In this document: positions 57,844 through 64,000 of the stretch, in pieces
Layout of the letters: each line of letters opens with the position of its first letter
How positions within the stretch are numbered: the stretch's first letter is position 1
Source of the DNA: Amycolatopsis solani
Lineage (GTDB): Bacteria; Actinomycetota; Actinomycetes; Mycobacteriales; Pseudonocardiaceae
Assembly (NCBI RefSeq): GCF_033441515.1
Contig: NZ_JAWQJT010000001.1
Location: forward strand, 1,736,001 to 1,800,000
DNA length: 64,000 bases
Direction of reading: 5' to 3'
Notes under the pieces: generated by a model
Database searches by the model: none
What the model saw: the letters and a program-made list of their open reading frames with translations, nothing else
What the model was told of the DNA's origin: nothing
Program-made: the position numbers and the translations under genes

Positions 57844-60018
57844 CTAACGGGCCCCGCCGCCCATGTACTGCGGATCCGGTGGCGGTAGCTGCATCACTGG
57901 CTGGCTCGCGTCCATGATGTTCTTCATCGCGCCGAACCACGTCCGCGCCGGGGCCTTGCCACCGAAGATGTTTCCGGTGCCGCAGACCCGGACGTTGCCC
58001 GGACCCGCGTCGCAAATACCGCCCTGGCCGCCGCCGAACTTGAACGTCATCGCCGCTCCCGCCAGCTGCGGGGTGCCGCCGACGAACGTCGCCGAGACGT
58101 TGCCCTGGGTCGTGCCCGTCTTGCCGATGATCGGCCGGTTCCAGCCGACCGCGCTCGCCGCGGCCGCCGACGTACCGCCGGGCTGGTCGTCCTTGCTCAT
58201 GCCGACGGCGAGGGTGTTCGCCAGACCTTCCGGTACCGCCTGCTCACACGGCGCTTCCTTGACCGGCACCGGCTGGCCGTTGCGGTCGCTCACCCCAGCG
58301 ATCGGGGTCGGCGGGCACCAGACGCCGCCGGAGAGGATCGTCGCGGCGACGTTGCCGAGTTCCAGGCCGCTGAGCGGGCTGAAGCCCAGGGTGAACGCAC
58401 CGAAGCCCGGCCAACCCGGCTTCGGGCCGTAGTACTCGGCCTGGGTCTGGCTCTTCTTGTCGTCGGTGGACTTGGGGTCGACCGGGCCGCCACCGATGTT
58501 GCTCGCCATCGTGTCGCGCATACCGAGCCGCTTGGCCATGTCGATCCCGGGTGCGGTGCTGCCGAGCCGGTCCTCCAGCTCCACGAACGCCGTGTTCGGC
58601 GAAGTCGCCAGCGCGGTCTGGAGGGTCGCACCCTCGGCGATCCGGCTGTAGTCGCCCGCGTTTCCGACGCAGTACCAGTTCGAGTTGGCGGGCGGACCGG
58701 TCTTCGGGCAGGTCTTCGCGCCACCTTGGAAGACGTGTGAGGTGTACGAGTCCGGCACCTGCACCGGCGAGTAGATACCCGCCACGCCCTTCTCGAGTGC
58801 CGCGGCCGAGGTGAAGATCTTGTACGTCGACCCCGCGCCGCCGGTGTTGTAGACGCCCGCGGGCAGCGCGTACGTCGTCTGGCCGGCGTCCGGGTCCTGG
58901 CCGTAGTCCCGGTTCGCGGCCAGCGCGACCACCTCGTGCCGGTTCTTCCCCGGTCTGATCAGCGACAGCGTGTTCGCGACGTACTTCTGGGTCTTGTCGA
59001 CCTGCGCCTCCGCCGAGACCTTCGCCTCGTGGTTGGCGCGCTCGTCCAGCGTGCTCTTGATCGTGTAGCCGCCGGTGTAGAGCTGGTCCTTCGTCATCCC
59101 GGACTTGAGCAGGTAGTCCTCGACGTACTGGCAGAAGAACCCGGACTCCGGGCCGGCGCCGATGCAGTTGGCCGGCGGCTTCGCCGGGAAGTCCGGCACC
59201 ACGCCCAGCGGCTCGCCCTTGAAGCGGTCGGCGTCGGCCTTCGCCAGCTTCTTGTTCTCCACCATCCGGTCGAGCACCAGGTTGCGGCGCGCGGTCGCCT
59301 TGTCCGCGTGCTTCCACGGGTCGTTGTTGATCGGGTTGTTCACCAGGCCGGCCAGCAGCGCGGCCTGCGGCACGGTCAGCTTCTCCGGCGTGGTGTTGAA
59401 GTACGCGTGCGCGGCGGCGCCGATGCCGTAGATCTGCCGGGAGAACTCGACGATGTTGAGGTAGCCGGCGAGGATCTGCTGCTTGCTCAGCTTCGTCTCG
59501 AGCTGGATCGCGATCCGCGCTTCCTTGAGCTTGCGGGCGATCGACTGCTCCTGGGCCTTCTTCTGGCCGACCGGGTCGGTCCGGTAGACGACGTTGATCA
59601 GGTAGTTCTTGACGTACTGCTGGGTCAGCGTCGAGGCGCCCTGGGTGTCCGCGCCGGTGCTGTTGCTGACGGCCGCGCGCAGCGTGCCCTGCCAGTCGAC
59701 GCCGTGGTGGTCGTAGAACCGCTTGTCCTCGACCGAGACGAGCGCCCACTTCGTGGCTTCGTTGATCTGGTCCGGCGTGATCGGCAGCCGGTACTGGTCG
59801 TACAGGGTCGCGATCGGCTTGCCGGTGCTGTCGGTGACCGTCGTCACCAGCGGCGGCGGGATGTCGGCGAGATCGGACGACGTCTTCTCCACCGTCTCGC
59901 TCGCTTGGTTGGACATGACACCGGCCGCCCCCACGACCGGGAAGAGCATGCCGGCGACGAGCACCCCGGCGAGCAGGCAGAGGCCGATGAGCTTGAACAA
60001 ACCATCCGCTTTTCGCAC
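57844..60018 (-). CDS. Bifunctional class A penicillin-binding protein, PonA2-like
   Basis: This 724-residue enzyme builds peptidoglycan strands and cross-links them. A single N-terminal membrane helix (LIGLCLLAGVLVAGMLFPVV) leads to a GT51 transglycosylase domain with the catalytic Glu in VSVEDKRFYDHHGVDW and the later TLTQQYVKN. A transpeptidase domain follows with SxxK in GAGSTYKIF, an SxN-type SPN in LATSPNTAF, and KTG in IGKTGTTQGNVSAT. It ends in a proline/glycine-rich tail without a PASTA domain, unlike mycobacterial PonA2. It is divergent from whiB4 and convergent with the inserted block. Confidence 0.95.
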   Translation of the reverse strand: MRKADGLFKLIGLCLLAGVLVAGMLFPVVGAAGVMSNQASETVEKTSSDLADIPPPLVTTVTDSTGKPIATLYDQYRLPITPDQINEATKWALVSVEDKRFYDHHGVDWQGTLRAAVSNSTGADTQGASTLTQQYVKNYLINVVYRTDPVGQKKAQEQSIARKLKEARIAIQLETKLSKQQILAGYLNIVEFSRQIYGIGAAAHAYFNTTPEKLTVPQAALLAGLVNNPINNDPWKHADKATARRNLVLDRMVENKKLAKADADRFKGEPLGVVPDFPAKPPANCIGAGPESGFFCQYVEDYLLKSGMTKDQLYTGGYTIKSTLDERANHEAKVSAEAQVDKTQKYVANTLSLIRPGKNRHEVVALAANRDYGQDPDAGQTTYALPAGVYNTGGAGSTYKIFTSAAALEKGVAGIYSPVQVPDSYTSHVFQGGAKTCPKTGPPANSNWYCVGNAGDYSRIAEGATLQTALATSPNTAFVELEDRLGSTAPGIDMAKRLGMRDTMASNIGGGPVDPKSTDDKKSQTQAEYYGPKPGWPGFGAFTLGFSPLSGLELGNVAATILSGGVWCPPTPIAGVSDRNGQPVPVKEAPCEQAVPEGLANTLAVGMSKDDQPGGTSAAAASAVGWNRPIIGKTGTTQGNVSATFVGGTPQLAGAAMTFKFGGGQGGICDAGPGNVRVCGTGNIFGGKAPARTWFGAMKNIMDASQPVMQLPPPDPQYMGGGAR

Positions 60019-60361
60019 GAGGGCCAGGCTACCCGGAACGAGTCAGGCGACGGTGACGCCCTGTCTCCGCAAGTGTGAAATCAGTGACAAAACCGACCCC
60101 CTTCGGTGACATCTGGTAACGGAAGGCATTCTAGGTCTCGACGGGGGGAACCGAGGGCCCCTACAGTCCGTCAACGTCTCACGAAGACAAGCCGACGGAT
60201 GGATCAACGCGAGTGGGAGCTCGCCTGCTCCGTTCGGCGGCACCGGCACCGGGGAGGTGCCCGGGAACCGACGTGAGCTGAGGGAGACACGCTCGCGGGG
60301 GCAGGGAGCGCAGTGCCTTTCCCCGCTGGTGCGTCGATCACCAGGGTAGGGAGCTGGGGGT
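60019..60361. other. Divergent promoter region of PBP and whiB4-like genes
   Basis: No gene is seen in these 343 bases. A TGTGA-N6-TGACA motif at 60074-60089 resembles a CRP/Cmr site (listed separately). The rest is mixed sequence without strong hairpins. Confidence 0.6.
60074..60089. promoter_or_regulatory. CRP-like site TGTGA-N6-TGACA
   Basis: The half-site TGTGA is perfect and the second half has one change from TCACA. It lies 57-72 bases before the PBP gene start, where a cAMP-receptor protein could act on that gene. Inference. Confidence 0.3.
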
Positions 60362-60658
60362 ATGGAAACCAACCAGTCGAGCTGGCGAATCAACGCGTCC
60401 TGCCGGGACGCCGATCCGGACGGCCTGTTCGTCCGGGGTGCCGAGCAGAACCGGGCCAAGGCCGTGTGCCTCGGCTGCCCGGTCCGCACGGAATGCCTCG
60501 CCGAAGCACTCGACGGCCGCATCAACTTCGGGGTCTGGGGTGGCATGACCGAACGGGAACGGCGGGCCTTGCTGCGCCGCCGCCCCGACGTGGAAAGCTG
60601 GGCTGACCTGCTGGAAGCGGCCAAGCGCGACGCACTCGAGCGAGTCGAAGTCGGCTGA
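60362..60658 (+). CDS. whiB4: WhiB family iron-sulfur regulator, WhiB4-like
   Basis: This 98-residue protein has the four invariant cysteines of WhiB proteins at 14, 36, 39 and 45 (CRDAD, VCLGC, TEC), which hold a 4Fe-4S cluster. It also has the GVWGG turn and the basic C-terminal region ERRALLRRRP. The neighbourhood (PonA2-like PBP, ArsA ATPases, RidA) and the divergent orientation match mycobacterial whiB4, an oxygen- and redox-responsive regulator. Its own targets here are unknown. Confidence 0.92.
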   Translation: METNQSSWRINASCRDADPDGLFVRGAEQNRAKAVCLGCPVRTECLAEALDGRINFGVWGGMTERERRALLRRRPDVESWADLLEAAKRDALERVEVG

Positions 60659-60661
60659 GCG

Positions 60662-60707
60662 CTCGTGAGTGTTTAGTCGGGTTAGAACCCGACTAAACAC
60701 TCACGAG
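60662..60707. terminator. Long palindromic bidirectional terminator, CGTGAGTG family
   Basis: A perfect 22-bp inverted repeat with loop AG lies between whiB4 and the convergent ArsA-type gene. The outer arm CTCGTGAGTGTTTAG differs in one base from the element at 15966; the inner stem matches the one at 25645. The ArsA-type gene takes its TGA stop from the arm. Confidence 0.85.
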
Positions 60708-61810
60708 GCGAGCTTCACGCCGATGTCGCGCAGGCCCGCCAGGTCGTGCACGTCACCGGCGAGCGCGGGCACCCGGGCCAGCGCCACCTCGGGGTGCGCC
60801 CGGGTGAACCGCGCGAGCAGCCGCTCTTCGCGCGCGGCCAGGTTGACGCGGTCCGCGTGCAGCCGCAGCACCGCCTCGGCCAAGGGGGCGTTCTGCAGGT
60901 TCTCGGCCGCCGCCAGCGCCTCGGCGCCGGACAGCGAAGCCAGCACCGGGTGCGTCCGGTTCGCGATCAGCCCGGCCAGCGGCATCGACTCCGCCGACAG
61001 CCGCTCGACGAAGTAGGACGCCTCGCGCAGCGCGTCCGGCTCCGGCGCGGCCACCACGAGGAACGACGTCCCGGACGAGCGCAGCAGCTCCGCCGTCTTG
61101 CGGGCGCGCTCGCGGAAGCCGCCGAACATGCTGTCGAAGGCCTGCATGAACGCCGAAGCGTCGGTCAGCAGCTGGCCGCCGATGATCGTCGACACCGCTT
61201 TCGCGAACATCGAGAACCCCGCGTTGACGACCTTGCGCAGGCCCCAGCCGCCGGCCTTCGCCGGGCCGGTCAGCAGCCGGATCATCCGTCCGTCCAAAGC
61301 GGACGACAGCCGGGTCGGCGCGTCCAGGAAGTCCAAAGCGGACCGGCTCGGCGGGGTGTCCACGATGATCAGGTCCCAGTCGCCGGTCGCCGCGAGCTGG
61401 CCCAGCTTCTCCATCGCCATGTACTCCTGCGTGCCGGAGAACGACGTGGAAATGGTCTGGTAGAAGGGGTTCTTCAGCAGTGCCTCGGCGCGTTCCGGGC
61501 CCGCGTGCACGCGCACCATGTCGTCGAACGTGCGGCGCATGTCGAGCATCATCGCCCACAGCTCGCCCTTGGGCTCGAACCCCTCGACCTGCACCTGCTT
61601 CGGGTGGTTGCCGAGTTCGCGCAAGCCGAGCGCCTGGGCCAGCCGCCGCGCGGGGTCGATGGTCAGCACCACCGTCTGGCGGCCGCGCTCGGCCGCGCGC
61701 AGCGCCAGCGCGGCCGCGGTCGTCGTCTTGCCGACGCCGCCGGAGCCGCAGCAGACGATCACGCGGCTTTCTTCGTCGTCGAGCAGCGCGTCGATGTCGA
61801 TGTCGGTCAC
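60701..61810 (-). CDS. ArsA-family ATPase, second of a pair
   Basis: This 369-residue protein has the deviant Walker [17 protein letters not shown], switch [13 protein letters not shown], and the late [15 protein letters not shown]. It resembles Get3/ArsA ATPases and mycobacterial Rv3680. No arsenite-binding cysteine triad is seen, so arsenic transport is unlikely; a chaperone or assembly role is more likely. GTG 61810 overlaps the partner ArsA gene by 4 bp. The two may form a heterodimer, since each has one ATPase domain. Confidence 0.92.
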   Translation of the reverse strand: MTDIDIDALLDDEESRVIVCCGSGGVGKTTTAAALALRAAERGRQTVVLTIDPARRLAQALGLRELGNHPKQVQVEGFEPKGELWAMMLDMRRTFDDMVRVHAGPERAEALLKNPFYQTISTSFSGTQEYMAMEKLGQLAATGDWDLIIVDTPPSRSALDFLDAPTRLSSALDGRMIRLLTGPAKAGGWGLRKVVNAGFSMFAKAVSTIIGGQLLTDASAFMQAFDSMFGGFRERARKTAELLRSSGTSFLVVAAPEPDALREASYFVERLSAESMPLAGLIANRTHPVLASLSGAEALAAAENLQNAPLAEAVLRLHADRVNLAAREERLLARFTRAHPEVALARVPALAGDVHDLAGLRDIGVKLAS

Positions 61811-62814
61811 AACCGCACCCCCTGTTCGGTGAGGGCCTCGGCCAGGTCGTAGAGGGCCGCGACGTCGATGCCGTCGGTCAGGTCCGGCAGTTCGAGGGTG
61901 GGCAGGTCGGCCTCGGCGAGCTGCTCCCGCGCCCGCTGCTCGGCCGCGACCCGCACGGCGTGCTCGACGGTCTCGTCGACCAGCGCTTCGAGCGTCTCCT
62001 GCGGCAGCTTCAGCCCGGCCGACGCGAGCCCGTCGCGGACGCGGGAGGCGTCGACGCGGCCGTCCGCGGCGGCGGTCACCGAACGGGCGGGCAGCCGCGG
62101 CGGTCTGACCCGGTTGACCAGCACCGCGCCCGGGCGCAGGTCGGCGCCGTCCAGCTCGGCGACGGCCTCGACGGTCTCGCGGACCGGCATCTCCTCCAGC
62201 AGCGTGGCGAGGTGGATCACGGTCTCGCCGGAGTGCAGCAGCCGGACGACGCCCTCGGCCTGGCCGCGGATCGGGCCGGTCTTCGCGAGGTCGGTGAGGG
62301 CCTTGGTGACGTCGAGGAACTTGACGACCCGGCCGGTCGGCGGCGAGTCGACGACGACGGCGTCGTAGGTGTGCCGCCCGTCGGACTCGGTGCGCCCGAC
62401 GCACTCCTTGATCTTCCCGGTGAGCAGGACGTCCCGCAGGCCCGGCGCGAGCGTGGTCGCGAACTCGATCGCGCCCATCCGCCGCAGCGTCCGGCCGGCG
62501 AAACCCAGGTTGTAGAACATCTCGAAGTACTCGAGCAGCGCGGCTTCGACGTCGATGTGCAGCGCGCGCAGCTCGCCCCCGCCGGGCACGGAGGCGATCC
62601 GCTGCTCGGCGTAGGGCAGCGGCTCGGTGTCGAAGAGCTGGGCGATGCCCTGGCGGCCCTCGACCTCGATGAGCAGCACGCGGCGGCCTTCGCGGGCGAG
62701 CGCGAGGCCGAGCGCGGCGGCCAGCGTCGTCTTGCCGGTCCCGCCCTTGCCGGTGACGAAGTGCAGCCGGGCGCGGGCAAGCTCGTCGGTCCAGCCGGCA
62801 TGGGGAATGGTCAC
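61807..62814 (-). CDS. ArsA-family ATPase, first of a pair
   Basis: This 335-residue protein has Walker [18 protein letters not shown] and switch [15 protein letters not shown]. It resembles mycobacterial Rv3679. It precedes the second ArsA gene with a 4-bp overlap. Like its partner it lacks arsenite-binding cysteines. In mycobacteria this pair sits beside whiB4 and ponA2, as here. Confidence 0.92.
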   Translation of the reverse strand: MTIPHAGWTDELARARLHFVTGKGGTGKTTLAAALGLALAREGRRVLLIEVEGRQGIAQLFDTEPLPYAEQRIASVPGGGELRALHIDVEAALLEYFEMFYNLGFAGRTLRRMGAIEFATTLAPGLRDVLLTGKIKECVGRTESDGRHTYDAVVVDSPPTGRVVKFLDVTKALTDLAKTGPIRGQAEGVVRLLHSGETVIHLATLLEEMPVRETVEAVAELDGADLRPGAVLVNRVRPPRLPARSVTAAADGRVDASRVRDGLASAGLKLPQETLEALVDETVEHAVRVAAEQRAREQLAEADLPTLELPDLTDGIDVAALYDLAEALTEQGVRL

Positions 62815-62835
62815 TTCTTCACCCTAAATCAGCCC

Positions 62836-63084
62836 TCAGCTGGCCAGCAGCATGACGCTGACCGCAGTGGCCACGGCCGCGACGAGCGCCCAGGCCACGG
62901 CGCCGGGCAGCACGGTGAGGGTGAGCACGCCCACCACGACCAGGAGCGTGAAGGTGATCACGCCGCCGATCGCGACCTGGCCCGAGCTCTGCGTCCGGTC
63001 GCGCACCTTCGCCATCACGACGAGCACCAGGGGGAGTCCGGCCGCCGCGAGCAGCGCCGTCGCGATCACGCGCCAGGTTTCCAC
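62836..63084 (-). CDS. Small membrane protein
   Basis: This 82-residue protein is almost all membrane segments (WRVIATALLAAAGLPLVLVVM; GGVITFTLLVVVGVLTL; WALVAAVATAVSVMLLAS) with one basic loop (AKVRDRTQSSGQ). No family is recognised. It lies 21 bp upstream of the ArsA pair on the same strand and may be part of that operon. Confidence 0.78.
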   Translation of the reverse strand: METWRVIATALLAAAGLPLVLVVMAKVRDRTQSSGQVAIGGVITFTLLVVVGVLTLTVLPGAVAWALVAAVATAVSVMLLAS

Positions 63085-63189
63085 GGGCCAACGCTAGCGA
63101 CGTGAGATGGGCCACACGACGGCGCGTCGCGCGCCGTTTTCCGGCGGCGGCCCCCGGCGGTCTTGCCCGCTTGGTTACGCTCCCGATCC

Positions 63190-63351
63190 ATGAGCGCCAC
63201 CAAGTGGGAGTACGCGACCGTCCCTCTGCTGATCCACGCGACGAAGCAGATCCTCGACCAGTGGGGCGAGGACGGCTGGGAACTGGTCACCGTGCTGCCG
63301 AACCCGACGGGCGAGCAGCACGTCGCGTACCTCAAGCGTCCGAAGGGCTGA
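63190..63351 (+). CDS. DUF4177 domain small protein
   Basis: This 53-residue protein (MSATKWEYATVPLLIHATKQ onward, with WGEDGWELVTVLPNP) matches DUF4177, a small beta-alpha domain of unknown function. In mycobacteria a homologue sits between RidA and the ArsA genes. It is 5 bp before the RidA start. Confidence 0.88.
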   Translation: MSATKWEYATVPLLIHATKQILDQWGEDGWELVTVLPNPTGEQHVAYLKRPKG

Positions 63352-63356
63352 TCCGC

Positions 63357-63812
63357 GTGAGCTGGAGCGAACGGCTGAAGGAACTCGGCATCGAGCTGCC
63401 CGGCGTGGCCGCTCCGCTGGCCGCCTACGTGCCCGCCGTCCAGAGCGGGAAGCACGTCTACACCTCGGGTCAGCTGCCCTTCGTCGACGGCGTGCTCGCC
63501 GCGACCGGCAAGGTCGGCGCCGAGATCAGCCCCGAAGAAGCGAAGGGGCACGCCCGCACGTCGGTGCTCAACGCGCTCGCGGCCGTGCACGCACTGGTCG
63601 GCATTGACAACGTCGCGAGGATCGTCAAGGTTGTCGGCTTCGTGGCTTCCGCGGAGGGCTTCACCGGCCAGCCCGCGGTCGTCAACGGCGCGTCCGAGCT
63701 GCTCGGCGAGGTCTTCGGCGACGCGGGCATCCACGCCCGCTCGGCCGTCGGCGTCGCGGAGCTCCCCATCGGCTCGCCGGTGGAGGTCGAACTGATCGTG
63801 GAGGTGCAGTGA
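63357..63812 (+). CDS. RidA family protein
   Basis: This 151-residue protein of the YjgF/YER057c/UK114 group starts at GTG. The layout is WSERLKELGIELPG, then the dimer strands KHVYTSGQLPFVDG and ALVGIDNVARIVKVVGFV, with the family loop around HARSAVGVAELPIGSPVEVE. RidA hydrolyses reactive enamine/imine intermediates of PLP enzymes. The otherwise conserved arginine is present in HARSAVG. It resembles Rv3678c and overlaps the next gene start by one base. Confidence 0.92.
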   Translation: MSWSERLKELGIELPGVAAPLAAYVPAVQSGKHVYTSGQLPFVDGVLAATGKVGAEISPEEAKGHARTSVLNALAAVHALVGIDNVARIVKVVGFVASAEGFTGQPAVVNGASELLGEVFGDAGIHARSAVGVAELPIGSPVEVELIVEVQ

Positions 63813-64000
63813 TGGACCCGGACATCGAGCAGTCCACGCACGAACTGCTGCTCCGGCTGGCCGGGCGGCTGCCCGACCAGCTGCTGTGGCGGTTCCGCGA
63901 CTGGCTCGGCGAGGGTGCCATGGGCACGCTCGCCCGGACCCTGCCGAGGTCTTTGCTTAAGCACAGGATCGACCTCGACCAGACGGAGTACCGGCTGCTC
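63812..64000 (+). CDS. Hypothetical protein, 5' part
   Basis: The first 63 codons (MDPDIEQSTHELLLRLAGRL onward) of a gene cut by the window end. It begins with TGATG overlap after RidA. It is hydrophilic and helical with repeated RL/LR pairs and no recognised motif. Confidence 0.6.
   Translation, partial: MDPDIEQSTHELLLRLAGRLPDQLLWRFRDWLGEGAMGTLARTLPRSLLKHRIDLDQTEYRLL

Noticed and set aside
60701..62814. Arsenite efflux ATPase function for the ArsA pair
   Set aside because: The arsenite-binding cysteines and any ArsB/Acr3 gene are missing; the whiB4/ponA2 context argues for the mycobacterial Rv3679-Rv3680 type.

Overview
The window is high-GC (about 70%) actinobacterial chromosome with strong G/C at third codon positions, many GTG starts, many 4-nt GTGA/ATGA stop-start overlaps and long perfect inverted repeats between convergent genes. 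Gene content (WhiB, PonA-type PBP, paired ArsA ATPases, long LeuA, ECF42-type sigma factor with a DGPF partner, TIGR03085) and style fit the Pseudonocardiales. Amycolatopsis is my best guess, from general pattern rather than a database match.

Layout. 1-4.3 kb: the end of an envelope polysaccharide operon (flippase end, large membrane protein, GT2 glycosyltransferase, DUF2304 protein, P-loop kinase-like protein). 4.6-10.4 kb: a complete oligopeptide/dipeptide ABC importer operon (lipoprotein, two permeases, two ATPases). 10.5-17.8 kb: small regulatory and housekeeping units (SnoaL-like protein, DGPF protein plus ECF42-type sigma factor, NAD(P)-binding protein, DedA, EamA exporter with divergent LysR, TetR with divergent peroxiredoxin-like protein, second DedA-like protein). 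17.9-24 kb: amino-acid biosynthesis (leuA with a structured leader; ask-asd) with a tagged helical-repeat protein and a nitroreductase between them. 24-34 kb: mostly single genes (RtcB, lipoprotein, MFS/TetR pair, secreted protein, HSL-type esterase, FMN reductase, ohr-dps, glutamate decarboxylase, old yellow enzyme). 34-34.6 kb: a repeat-rich non-coding block.

35.2-46.4 kb is the most unusual part. On the minus strand a translationally coupled set encodes a DPM-like glycosyltransferase, an ATP-grasp ligase, a flippase-like membrane protein, then a NodU/CmcH-family carbamoyltransferase and a membrane protein. Divergent on the plus strand are five genes joined by stop-start overlaps: a degenerate ANL-like protein and four tandem paralogous GNAT/FemX-like acyltransferases. 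I infer an envelope glycoconjugate assembly and decoration system that I do not recognise as a described pathway.

46.4-64 kb: a tautomerase, an S9 peptidase, a methyltransferase and tRNA-Pro(CGG), then a locus resembling the mycobacterial Rv3678c-Rv3683 neighbourhood (RidA, DUF4177, two ArsA ATPases, WhiB4-like, PonA2-like PBP, metallophosphoesterase). Here that neighbourhood is split by about 7 kb holding a receptor Ser/Thr kinase, a 1318-residue secreted protein with propeller-like, lytic-transglycosylase-like, golvesin-like and SGNH-hydrolase regions, and two small exported or membrane proteins.
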